Shown: in pieces, positions 16,095 to 24,309 of the stretch
Layout: each line of letters opens with the position of its first letter
Numbering within the stretch: position 1 is the stretch's first letter
Made by a program: the position numbers and the translations under genes
Source of the DNA: Onthomorpha sp937906975
GTDB taxonomy: Bacteria > Bacteroidota > Bacteroidia > Bacteroidales > P3
Assembly: GCA_045614605.1 (NCBI GenBank)
Contig: JAZLDH010000004.1
Location: 1-26,867 of the forward strand
Length of the DNA stretch: 26,867 bases
Direction of reading: 5' to 3'
The notes under the pieces: model-generated
The model's database searches: none
Seen by the model: the letters and a program-made list of their open reading frames with translations, nothing else
What the model was told of the DNA's origin: nothing

Positions 16095-16995
16095 CTTGGG
16101 TTTTAGATGTTTTTTTAGTTGTTGTTTTTTTAGCGGTAGTCTTTTTAGTAGTAGTTGCTTTTTTTGTAGTAGTCTTTGTTGTTGTAGTTTTCTTTCTTGC
16201 TTTAAATTCTGTATCTATTGCTGCCATCCATTCTTTTCTTTCTTCCTGAGTCAATGACAAGAATTTATCTATCGCCATTATCATTGAAGGAGCCTCTTTT
16301 GTAGGAGCGGGAATATATGTTTTAAGTTTTGCAGATTTAAGTGCGGCTTGTGTTGTTGTTCCAAAGGCTGCAATGAAAATATCCTCAGAGGTAATTTCTG
16401 GAAAACTTTGAACAAAAGATTTTACTCCGATTGGGCTAAACATAGCTATCATATCAAATTTCTTAATATCTATGTTAGTTAAATCTTTCGTTTCAGAACG
16501 ATACATAACTGCCTTTGTGTAAGAAATTTTTGCAGCGTCCAATATATTAAAGTACTCAATAGAGGAATCTTCTGCACAAGGAATTATGAAATTCTCTTCT
16601 TTGTGTTTTGTTATCACCTCTACTAAATCTTTAAATGTTAATTTACCATAAAATATTTTACGTTTGCGATATTGAACGTAGTTTTGCATATAATTAGCAA
16701 CAGCCTCTGTTATGCAAAAATACTTCATTGTTTCAGGAATGTTTAATCTTAACTCTTTTGCCAAACGGAAATAATTATCAACAGCTAATTTACTTGTGAA
16801 AATAACGGCACTATAATCTAAAAGAGAGATTTTGAAATCTCTAAACTCTCTATTGCTAATTCCGACTACGTCAAAAAATTTATAAAATGTAAATTCAACT
16901 TCGTACTTACTTGATAATGCTTTGTATTGGTTCTTCAACAAATCTGTTGGCTCAGGTTGAGAAATTAAAATGTTTTTAATCGTTCTTTCTATCAT
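16087..16995 (-). CDS. hemD: Uroporphyrinogen-III synthase (HemD) with Lys/Thr-rich tail
   Basis: HemD closes hydroxymethylbilane to uroporphyrinogen III in tetrapyrrole synthesis. The family is poorly conserved, but the two alternating Rossmann-like domains can be seen: SLLDYSAVIFTSKLAVDNY (57-75), IIPCAEDSS, DMIAMFSPIGVKSF (181-194) and AAFGTTTQAALK (209-220). The position upstream of rnpA-yidD and next to a DUF4271 gene is the usual Bacteroidota arrangement. After about residue 265 there is a tail of some 35 residues made almost only of Lys, Thr and Ala, resembling eukaryotic histone H1 tails. It is not part of the enzyme fold, and its role is unknown. Confidence 0.88.
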   Translation of the reverse strand: MIERTIKNILISQPEPTDLLKNQYKALSSKYEVEFTFYKFFDVVGISNREFRDFKISLLDYSAVIFTSKLAVDNYFRLAKELRLNIPETMKYFCITEAVANYMQNYVQYRKRKIFYGKLTFKDLVEVITKHKEENFIIPCAEDSSIEYFNILDAAKISYTKAVMYRSETKDLTNIDIKKFDMIAMFSPIGVKSFVQSFPEITSEDIFIAAFGTTTQAALKSAKLKTYIPAPTKEAPSMIMAIDKFLSLTQEERKEWMAAIDTEFKARKKTTTTKTTTKKATTTKKTTAKKTTTKKTSKTQDE

Positions 16996-17014
16996 AAATT
17001 TCTTTGCTATTTTC

Positions 17015-17893
17015 TTAAGAAATCAACCTATAAATTAACAGTAAAGGTAAAATTTCAAGGGTGCAAAGATACGAAAAAAGATAAAAATGAAAAAATTTCG
17101 GGAATTTTATAATTATATAAAGGCCTCTTAACGCTCTGAGAATCGTTACAAAAGCAAACAATGACAAAGAAATTATCAGCAATGTAAATTTGTATTGTTC
17201 TGTTGTAAACATAGATGCAAAAATAGGTAAAACAAGTAAAATAGAACTAAAACTCATATAAACTAATAGGTTTGTTATGTAGGTATTTACTTGATTGTTG
17301 CATCTGAAAAGAAGTCCAAAAAATTTAATCAATAGAGTTTTCACAACAAAGAACACAAATATTCCAGCAAGTGAAAATAAGTAAAATTTAATATGCCCAA
17401 ATTGATTAATTTCTTCTGTGAACCAAAATTCAGCGGCCGAATATGCTAACAAGGAAATTATAGGAAAAAATAAAAACGAAGAAACTAATACGAGAGGATT
17501 ACTTGATTTGTTGAGTATTTCAAAGGATTTTAAAGACAAACAAGAATGAATGATTTCAAAACATCTGAGTCTAAAAAATTTAAAGCCAATGGCCAATAAC
17601 GCAAAGAAGAAAACAACTATTGAAAACGTCCAAGTTTGAGAGGATTGCGTTAGTGGTCTTTCGTGAAGCTGTAAAGGTTTATGTAAATGATAGGTTTTTT
17701 CTTTTAAAAGGCTTTCTTCCAAAACGGGTTGTGGCAAAACCTCGTTTAATGTTTGGGAAGTATATTCCATAAAACCATAATCCATATCAGCATCTGAACT
17801 AACAACGGTTGAATCCTTAAAAATATAAATAGGATTCATTGTTTTCAATTCCGTTTTCGTAGAATGTGCCGATATGGATATGGTATCTTGCAT
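17015..17893 (-). CDS. DUF4271 integral membrane protein
   Basis: This 292-residue protein has a soluble N-terminal part (about 1-85) and six hydrophobic helices in the remainder: roughly 88-107, 134-157, 166-190, 203-226, 230-253 and 264-288. There are no recognisable catalytic motifs. Its place directly before hemD is the habitual position of DUF4271 proteins in Bacteroidota, and this supports the assignment. The start is 3 nt after the stop of the gingipain-like protease, so the two are probably cotranscribed. Function unknown. Confidence 0.75.
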   Translation of the reverse strand: MQDTISISAHSTKTELKTMNPIYIFKDSTVVSSDADMDYGFMEYTSQTLNEVLPQPVLEESLLKEKTYHLHKPLQLHERPLTQSSQTWTFSIVVFFFALLAIGFKFFRLRCFEIIHSCLSLKSFEILNKSSNPLVLVSSFLFFPIISLLAYSAAEFWFTEEINQFGHIKFYLFSLAGIFVFFVVKTLLIKFFGLLFRCNNQVNTYITNLLVYMSFSSILLVLPIFASMFTTEQYKFTLLIISLSLFAFVTILRALRGLYIIIKFPKFFHFYLFSYLCTLEILPLLLIYRLIS

Positions 17894-17896
17894 CTA

Positions 17897-20800
17897 TTAT
17901 TCTGCTATAACTAATTTTTTAGACAATACGATATTATCTTTAATTACATTTATGTTGTAAACACCTGCTTCTAATTGGCGAATATCTATTTCCACTTGAT
18001 TAGATGAAGCAGTTTGATAATATCTCATTCTTCCATTAAGGTCTGTTATAGTAATTTGACTATCTCCACTTAGATTAGTTAATATTACATAATCCTTTGC
18101 AGGATTAGGATAGATATTAATATTAGAAATTGCCATTTGGTCTTCCAATCCTACGCAATAAGCAGTGTGAGGCAATCTTACATCATCTATTCTTGCACAA
18201 TCCTCTCCGCTTGATTGAGAACGGTCTTTACTATATTCCCATTTCAAAATATGTTCTCCCGCATTTAATGTATATTTCTTATATTGCCATTCTGTATTAC
18301 TTGTTCCTGAAACAGACAACTTAGAAGTGCCATCTATATAGAAGCGGAAATAATCATAATTTGTTTCAGAAGAAACCTTATAGTAGAAAGAAACAGAATC
18401 TTTCAACATAGTGTTTACTCTAATTGTAAGACTTGTAACTCCATCATGGTCAATAACAGCAGAACGAGCAGAGAATGTTCCATTATTTGCCGATGTTGAA
18501 TCTACAAACCAAGGAGCAGAAGAATCCATTTCCCATGCAGTAGAAACAAACTCTCCACTTTCAAAAGTTTCTATTTGATTTGAAAGATTTATCACGTATG
18601 ATTTTGAAATCATATAATAACCAGAAGCATAATCCAATGTAAAATATAAAGAATCTTGTTGAGAGAAAGTCTCATCACTAACATTCATTGTAAAGGATAT
18701 TTCACTATCTGATTGAGCAGCGATGCTTGGAACCACAATTGAATTAGAACTCAAAGTAACATAGTCAGATATTTCAACAATATTTAGACTTCCTTCTGCA
18801 ACCTCAACACTACCTTTATTGCCTAAAGACACCCTTACAAGTTTACCCTCAGCAACATCAGAAATCTTTATAGATTCTATTGTTAATTTAGGAGCTGCTA
18901 CTTTTTTAGACACATTCTTTGTTCTTGAATAGTCATTGCCTTCCACATTTGCAACAAAAGAAACAACAGAGCCTTCAAATAATCCATCATTTACTTTAAT
19001 CTTAAAATTATTTGAAGATTCCACCTCTCCATTTGCTGCAATATTTCCAAGCGATTGAGTAGATGTTATTATATTTGCATTGTTTATATCATTTAATGTA
19101 ACTACCACATTTGACAATGCTTGATTTCCTACATTTTGAGCCTTGAAATTAAAATAATACTCTTTTGATGGAGTTAGTTTTGATGTTTCTTGCATTGTTT
19201 CAACATCTACAAACGACATATTTTTAAGAGTTATGAATGCAGCATCACTTGGAGAAACAAGCACTGAATCAATATATGTTTTATAGAATTGATTTGTTAA
19301 AACCACTTTAAGATATGTAACATCATTTATTGGTTCAAAATCTATAGACACCACACCTGTTTCATCAGCTTGCGCAGCACCTAACAATTCTCCATCAATT
19401 GATAAACCTACGTATGTATATGCTGGTAAATCTGTAAGACTCAAATTGTTTTCTCCTAAATTAATAATTCCAGGTAAATCAACTTCAAAATTTTCTCCCA
19501 CACCCACATGAGGAATTAATGAAGGATCTCCTAATAAGGTATATATTTCCCAATAATATTCTGAAAGGCTTGAACCAGAAGTTTCAACTGCTAAATTTCC
19601 TCCTATCATTATTTCTCCTGCACTCACGTATGTTTCGCCAAATGCCTCACCATGAGTATGGAAGAATCTATCATAACTTCCTAATCTATTGCTATTGTAA
19701 GAAGGATTTAAAGTTACGCTCTTTGCTCCTACTGCCCAATAAAAGTCCTCACTCCAATAAGTATAGTTTGTGCCACCTATAACTCCTATCGCACCTTTAT
19801 TATCCTCTCTTAACAACTTTTCTCCAAAGCATTCTGAAACATCAAATTTGCTTGACAAACAACAGTTATTTATAAAGAAGCTACATTTATCTCTATTAGT
19901 CATTGCAGCAACATTTGTCTTAGTTAAAGAAGGATTTGCCCAACCTGTTTCATCGCAGTGAGCAGAATAATTTATCCAAGATTGACCTTCATTAATTTTA
20001 GATTTGATTTCAGAAGTATAATTAGCAGAAGAAGGATTATAGTAAATAGAAGTATCCATTCCAGCAAAATATTGCTTTACATAATTCAAATGACCATTAA
20101 CACAAGTTGGAGCAGAGCCACTTGTTTCCTTTCCTCCAACCAAAAGAACATTATTTAAAAAACTATCATCTGCAAATTGATATTTCTCATACTTAATAGT
20201 CTTTTCTATAATTACTCTTAATTGAGAAGCCGATGTAGCAGACATTCTTCCATAGAACAAATCTGGCAAAATATCATTTGTAAATTCTGCATAATAAAGG
20301 TCTGTTGGTTGGCTATCGTTTGCATAATACATGTGAACTCCCTCACAAGCAGGCACCTGTCCTGTATCACCACAAATCAAAAGGTAATCTGCCAAAGCGC
20401 CATCGCTATTGTCCCAAAGATTTTGTAAATAATTTCTAATAGCTGTTTCAGTTGTACCAACCTCATCAGTATAAAGTTCTATTATTTCAAAGCCTTGTTC
20501 TTTTTTCCATTGAATGAAAGCCTGCAACTCTTCTCTAAAAATAGGCGATGAAAGAATAATCATTTTAAAAGGCCTATTCATAGGAGAAGAAAACGAATTT
20601 GCAGAAGTCGATTTATTAAAATTAATTACTTTCTTTCCTAAGAATTGTTTAAAACTCTTACTTAATTTATTTCTTGTCTCTTGTGTTTTTTCGTAATCTG
20701 GATTTAGATAAGATATTTCTACATCTACTTGTTTTATAAACTCAATTTGATTAGCCGAAGGATTGTATCTAACAGGGCAAATACTTACTCTCGCCAATCT

Positions 20801-21271
20801 AACGCCGTTCATAACTCCCAAAACCTCTATTTGAGCAATATCTGTTTCGCCAAAAGAATTACGAGAGTAATAATCCTCATTCATTTCAAAAGGAATCTCC
20901 TCATTTTGCTTTGACTGAGAAAGCTGAGTTGGATATATTTTAAATCCATTTTTAAGATTTATTGTTTCTTTTGAAAGAATTTTTTGACTTATAACAACAT
21001 CTGAGCAAAATGGAATCTCTATCAAACAGTTGTAAGTTGGCAATTCTGCTTGTCCAACCTTATGAGAGCTCAATAATTCTTCTCCCATATTGATTTTATA
21101 GAACGTTTCACCATTATGAGTTATGGTTTCTAATTCCAAATCATTGAACTGTTGAGAAATAGTTATTCCCTTTGCATTTTCTTTAATTGAAGTAGTTACT
21201 TCATTCTTTACTTGTCCAAAACTAACTCCTAAAAACAGAGTTACGACTAATGATAAGATAATTTTTTTCAT
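17897..21271 (-). CDS. Gingipain-like C25 cysteine protease with T9SS sorting domain
   Basis: This secreted protease has 1124 residues from the chosen start (MKKIILSL at 21271); the in-frame ATG at 21367 adds 32 residues before a normal signal peptide and is rejected. The signal peptide is residues 1-19. A propeptide-like beta region runs to about 230, then the C25 catalytic domain (about 235-600) with His438 in YSAHCDETGWANP and the Cys470-Cys471 pair in NNCCLSSKFDV, followed by ECFGEKLLR and YWSEDFYWAVG. These match the Lys-gingipain (Kgp) active-site blocks more closely than the Arg-gingipain ones (from memory). Ig-like and jelly-roll modules follow. The last ~75 residues are a type A T9SS domain (NIYPNPAKDYVIL to the KKLVIAE end). 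Cleavage specificity is not determined. Confidence 0.9.
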   Translation of the reverse strand: MKKIILSLVVTLFLGVSFGQVKNEVTTSIKENAKGITISQQFNDLELETITHNGETFYKINMGEELLSSHKVGQAELPTYNCLIEIPFCSDVVISQKILSKETINLKNGFKIYPTQLSQSKQNEEIPFEMNEDYYSRNSFGETDIAQIEVLGVMNGVRLARVSICPVRYNPSANQIEFIKQVDVEISYLNPDYEKTQETRNKLSKSFKQFLGKKVINFNKSTSANSFSSPMNRPFKMIILSSPIFREELQAFIQWKKEQGFEIIELYTDEVGTTETAIRNYLQNLWDNSDGALADYLLICGDTGQVPACEGVHMYYANDSQPTDLYYAEFTNDILPDLFYGRMSATSASQLRVIIEKTIKYEKYQFADDSFLNNVLLVGGKETSGSAPTCVNGHLNYVKQYFAGMDTSIYYNPSSANYTSEIKSKINEGQSWINYSAHCDETGWANPSLTKTNVAAMTNRDKCSFFINNCCLSSKFDVSECFGEKLLREDNKGAIGVIGGTNYTYWSEDFYWAVGAKSVTLNPSYNSNRLGSYDRFFHTHGEAFGETYVSAGEIMIGGNLAVETSGSSLSEYYWEIYTLLGDPSLIPHVGVGENFEVDLPGIINLGENNLSLTDLPAYTYVGLSIDGELLGAAQADETGVVSIDFEPINDVTYLKVVLTNQFYKTYIDSVLVSPSDAAFITLKNMSFVDVETMQETSKLTPSKEYYFNFKAQNVGNQALSNVVVTLNDINNANIITSTQSLGNIAANGEVESSNNFKIKVNDGLFEGSVVSFVANVEGNDYSRTKNVSKKVAAPKLTIESIKISDVAEGKLVRVSLGNKGSVEVAEGSLNIVEISDYVTLSSNSIVVPSIAAQSDSEISFTMNVSDETFSQQDSLYFTLDYASGYYMISKSYVINLSNQIETFESGEFVSTAWEMDSSAPWFVDSTSANNGTFSARSAVIDHDGVTSLTIRVNTMLKDSVSFYYKVSSETNYDYFRFYIDGTSKLSVSGTSNTEWQYKKYTLNAGEHILKWEYSKDRSQSSGEDCARIDDVRLPHTAYCVGLEDQMAISNINIYPNPAKDYVILTNLSGDSQITITDLNGRMRYYQTASSNQVEIDIRQLEAGVYNINVIKDNIVLSKKLVIAE

Positions 21272-21295
21272 TACAAATTTTTTTAAACGAAGTGC

Positions 21296-21303
21296 CAAAG
21301 ATA
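21296..21303 (-). promoter_or_regulatory. -7 element of the gingipain-like gene
   Basis: TATCTTTG on the minus strand is a full TAnnTTTG match, 25 bp before the start at 21271. At the -33 distance (19 nt) only TTTT is present instead of TTTG. This placement supports the start at 21271 over the ATG at 21367, which lies upstream of the promoter. Confidence 0.55.
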
Positions 21304-21370
21304 CAAAAAACCTAAGAACTGAAAAATTTATTCTTAGATTTATTTTAGAAATGCGAAGAAATGACATAAA

Positions 21371-21402
21371 AAAATAAAGGTTACCGAAACTCAGTAACCT
21401 TT
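21371..21402 (-). terminator. Terminator after tRNA-Leu
   Basis: AAAGGTTAC (21376-21384) pairs with GTAACCTTT (21394-21402) around a 9-nt loop, followed on the minus strand by a run of U. It lies immediately downstream of tRNA-Leu. Confidence 0.8.
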
Positions 21403-21408
21403 ACTTTG

Positions 21409-21493
21409 TACTCCGGGCGGGACTTGAACCCGCACGAACGCAATGTTCACAGGATTTTAAGTCCTGCGTGTCTACCAATTCCACCACCAGAGC
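21409..21493 (-). tRNA. tRNA-Leu (anticodon UAA)
   Basis: 85 nt with a long variable arm, as expected for tRNA-Leu. The acceptor stem GCTCTGG pairs with CCGGAGT (with two G-U pairs) and the discriminator is A. The anticodon stem-loop is CAGGA-CTTAAAA-TCCTG, and the T-arm GCGGG-TTCAAGT-CCCGC is perfect. No CCA is encoded. It is downstream of tRNA-Gly but separated from it by a terminator. Confidence 0.96.
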
Positions 21494-21503
21494 ATCCCCT
21501 ATC

Positions 21504-21530
21504 AAAAAAATCCAAAAAAACTTTTGGATT
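21504..21530 (-). terminator. Terminator between tRNA-Gly and tRNA-Leu
   Basis: AATCCAAAA (21509-21517) pairs with TTTTGGATT (21522-21530) with a 4-nt loop, followed on the minus strand by U residues from 21508 to 21504. tRNA-Leu therefore either has its own promoter or depends on read-through. Confidence 0.7.
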
Positions 21531-21535
21531 CTCTG

Positions 21536-21608
21536 AGCGGAAAACGAGACTCGAACTCGCGACCCCAACCTTGGCAAGGTTGTGCTCTACCAACTGAGCT
21601 ATTTCCGC
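21536..21608 (-). tRNA. tRNA-Gly (anticodon GCC)
   Basis: 73 nt with a perfect acceptor stem GCGGAAA/TTTCCGC. The D-arm is GCTC-AGTTGGTA-GAGC, the anticodon stem-loop is CAACC-TTGCCAA-GGTTG, and the T-arm GAGTTCGAGTCTC is present. CCA is not encoded. Its consensus promoter lies 15 bp upstream. Confidence 0.97.
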
Positions 21609-21622
21609 TTGATTTGCGACTG

Positions 21623-21653
21623 CAAAGATATGACCTTTTTTTCTAATGCCAAA
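21623..21653 (-). promoter_or_regulatory. Consensus promoter of tRNA-Gly
   Basis: On the minus strand, TTTG (21653-21650), a 19-nt spacer and TATCTTTG (21630-21623), in the 51-bp gap after mutS. It is a full match, as expected for a stable RNA gene. Confidence 0.8.
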
Positions 21654-21659
21654 ATAATT

Positions 21660-24260
21660 TTAAATTTTTTCTAACATTTTTTTTATATCGTGCAGTTTTA
21701 CAAGACATTCCACTGGTGTTAAATTATCAATATCAGTAGAAAGAATATCATCTTTTAGCTGTAAAAGTATAGGATCTTCGAGTTGTATGAAGCTTAATTG
21801 CATTGGTTTTTCATTAATTTTAGTTTTCACACTCTCTTGTATAGATTGTTTTGTTTGAGAGTTGCTTTCCAAAACTGCCAACATATTTTCCGAAGTTTTT
21901 AACACCTCTTTTGGCATTCCTGCAAGTCGTGCAACATGGATTCCAAAGCTTTTTTGAGAGCCTCCCTCAGCAATCTTTCTCAAAAAGATTACTTTTTTAC
22001 CTTGTTCCTTTACTTTGACATGTAAATTCTTTACTCTTGAAAATTTTTCTGACAAAGCTGTTAATTCATGGTAGTGAGTTGCAAAAAGGGTTTTAGGACA
22101 AAATTTACTTTCATGCAGATATTCTCCTATCGCCCAAGCAATTGACACACCATCGTATGTAGATGTTCCCCTGCCTATTTCATCTAAAAGAACCAAACTG
22201 CGAGGTGAAAGATTATTTAATATACAGGCCGTTTCGTTCATTTCAACCATAAAGGTACTCTCGCCTGCTGAAAGATTATCACTTGCTCCTACTCGTGTAA
22301 ATATCTTATCTACTATTCCTATTTGTGCAGTTTGTGCAGGGACATAACTTCCTATTTGTGCCATTAAAACAATCAAAGCAGTTTGTCTTAGATATGCACT
22401 CTTACCCGACATATTTGGACCTGTGATTATGGCTATTTGTGAGTTTTCTTTGTCTAAATAAATATCGTTTGATATGTATTGAGTGCCTATTGGCAAGGTT
22501 TTTTCTATCACAGGGTGTCGTCCCTCTGTTATATTTAAGACATCGTCTTCACTTATTTGAGGTTTAGAATACTTGTTGTGTTTTGCCACCATTGCAAAGG
22601 AAAGAAGACAATCGATTTGCGAGAGAATATTTGCATTTTTTTGCAAAGGCTCAATCCAACTTTTTAATTTCTCAAGCAATTCATAGTATATGGCATATTC
22701 TTTCTTTGAAATAAATTCGGTAGCATTAAGTATTTTTGTTTCTAAATCTTTTAATTCTTCAGTAATATAGCGTTCGGCATTAGTAAGTGTTTGTTTTCTT
22801 ATCCATGTTTCTGGCACTTTGTCTTTGTGAGTATTGGTTACTTCTATGTAATAGCCAAAAACATTATTATAGCTTATTTTTAAAGATGTTATGCCTGTGT
22901 TTTCTATTTCGCGTTTAAGAATATCGTTGATTAACTCTTTCGCATCGGTGCTTATTCTGCGATAATAATCCAATTCTTCATCAACTCCAAGAGCTATTGT
23001 CCCTCCTTTTGAAATGTTATTCGGTGCTGTTGGAGAAATATATTTAGTTAGAAGTTCTATTAAGTCTTGACAGATTATTAAGTCTTGTGATAGTTGTTGT
23101 AAGTGAGAGGATAGGGAAGAAGAAAAGTTATTTTTTATCTTCGATATTTCATTTAAAATATTTATTAGTGCATATAATTCATTTGGTTGCACTCTCATCA
23201 TCGCTATCTTAGAGACTAATCGTTCCAAATCGCCAATAGAGGTTAAAGACTCTGCGGTGTTTTCACGTGAATCGGTGTTTTCCAAAAAGCTTTCCACTAT
23301 ATTCAATCGCCAATCTATTTGCTTTTTATCAATCAAAGGCAACACAATCCATCTTTGCAAGAGTCTGCTACCCATGTGTGTAAAGCAATGATTTAGAATA
23401 TCGAATAAAGAAGTGCCATTGTGAGCATAAATTAATTCAAGATTCTTTATTGTGAATCCATCTAACCACATAAAATTGCTATTGTCTATTTTCTTTATGG
23501 AACAGATGTGATTCAACTCATTGTGCATTGTTTCTTTCAAATAGTTCATTATTGCACCAGCCGCAATAACGGAACTCTCCATTTTTTCAACGCCAAAGCC
23601 TTTCAAACTCAAAGTGTCAAATTGATTGTTCAAGGTTTCGTAAGCAAAATCCTTTGTAAACACCCAATCTTCGTATGTTTTTATGCTTTTAACATTGAAG
23701 TTTGCGGCTTGCAAGTCTCTTAAATATTTTTTTTGTACAATGATTTCATTTGGAGCAAAAGAACGGATTATCTTATCCACATCTTGCAAACTACCTTCAC
23801 TTACGAAAAATTCGCCTGTTGAAAGATCCAAAAACGCAGAGCCGATAAGGGAATTTGTATAGTGGATTGCAGCAAGAAAATTGTTTCTATTACCTTGCAA
23901 AGTCTGCTCAGAATAGGAAAGAGATGGAGTCGCAATTTCCACAATTCCACGTTTAACTAATCCTTTTACAGATTTTGGGTCTTCCAACTGCTCACATATC
24001 GCTACTTTCTTACCTTCTCGTAAAAATTTTGGCAGATAAGTGTCAATAGCATGGTGAGGAAATCCAGCCAAAGGGTTGTCGTCTCCCCCACCTCTTTTGG
24101 TTAGTGTTATGTTTAATATCTTTGAAGTCTCAATAGCGTCTTCTCCAAAAGTTTCATAAAAGTCCCCCACTCTAAACAACAAAATCGTATCAGGGTGTTG
24201 TGCCTTCAACTCATTGTATTGCTTCATTAAAGGAGTAGTCGTTGATTTTTCTTTTGCCAT
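21660..24260 (-). CDS. mutS: DNA mismatch repair protein MutS
   Basis: MutS is an 866-residue ATPase that recognises mismatches and small loops and recruits MutL. The N-terminal mismatch-binding domain contains Phe34-x-Glu36 in GDFYETFGEDA, the residues that stack on and contact the mispaired base. Connector, core and clamp domains follow. The ATPase domain has Walker A GPNMSGKSAYLRQTA, the ASDNLSAGESTFMVEM signature, Walker B LVLLDEIGRGTSTYDG and the ATHYHEL switch. The length is normal for MutS1. The promoter candidate lies at 24279-24309, overlapping the 3' end of the upstream ATPase gene. The tRNA-Gly promoter begins directly after the stop. Confidence 0.98.
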   Translation of the reverse strand: MAKEKSTTTPLMKQYNELKAQHPDTILLFRVGDFYETFGEDAIETSKILNITLTKRGGGDDNPLAGFPHHAIDTYLPKFLREGKKVAICEQLEDPKSVKGLVKRGIVEIATPSLSYSEQTLQGNRNNFLAAIHYTNSLIGSAFLDLSTGEFFVSEGSLQDVDKIIRSFAPNEIIVQKKYLRDLQAANFNVKSIKTYEDWVFTKDFAYETLNNQFDTLSLKGFGVEKMESSVIAAGAIMNYLKETMHNELNHICSIKKIDNSNFMWLDGFTIKNLELIYAHNGTSLFDILNHCFTHMGSRLLQRWIVLPLIDKKQIDWRLNIVESFLENTDSRENTAESLTSIGDLERLVSKIAMMRVQPNELYALINILNEISKIKNNFSSSLSSHLQQLSQDLIICQDLIELLTKYISPTAPNNISKGGTIALGVDEELDYYRRISTDAKELINDILKREIENTGITSLKISYNNVFGYYIEVTNTHKDKVPETWIRKQTLTNAERYITEELKDLETKILNATEFISKKEYAIYYELLEKLKSWIEPLQKNANILSQIDCLLSFAMVAKHNKYSKPQISEDDVLNITEGRHPVIEKTLPIGTQYISNDIYLDKENSQIAIITGPNMSGKSAYLRQTALIVLMAQIGSYVPAQTAQIGIVDKIFTRVGASDNLSAGESTFMVEMNETACILNNLSPRSLVLLDEIGRGTSTYDGVSIAWAIGEYLHESKFCPKTLFATHYHELTALSEKFSRVKNLHVKVKEQGKKVIFLRKIAEGGSQKSFGIHVARLAGMPKEVLKTSENMLAVLESNSQTKQSIQESVKTKINEKPMQLSFIQLEDPILLQLKDDILSTDIDNLTPVECLVKLHDIKKMLEKI

Positions 24261-24278
24261 TTATAAGATTGTTTTATG

Positions 24279-24309
24279 CAAAGATAGGAAAATTTTAATA
24301 TTTTACAGA
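24279..24309 (-). promoter_or_regulatory. Candidate promoter of mutS
   Basis: On the minus strand, TATCTTTG (24286-24279) is a full -7 match, with TCTG (24309-24306) at a 19-nt spacing as an imperfect -33 box. The -33 part lies within the last codons of the AAA/DUF4143 gene, so that gene's sequence and the mutS promoter are constrained together. Confidence 0.55.

Noticed and set aside
17011..17022. 12-bp palindrome TTTCTTAAGAAA near the DUF4271 stop
   Set aside because: Short A/T palindromes are expected by chance in such DNA, and it overlaps the stop codon without a U-run.
21272..21367. Longer N-terminus for the gingipain-like protein (start at 21367)
   Set aside because: It would put 32 basic and hydrophobic residues before a complete signal peptide, and the start lies upstream of the -7 element at 21296-21303.
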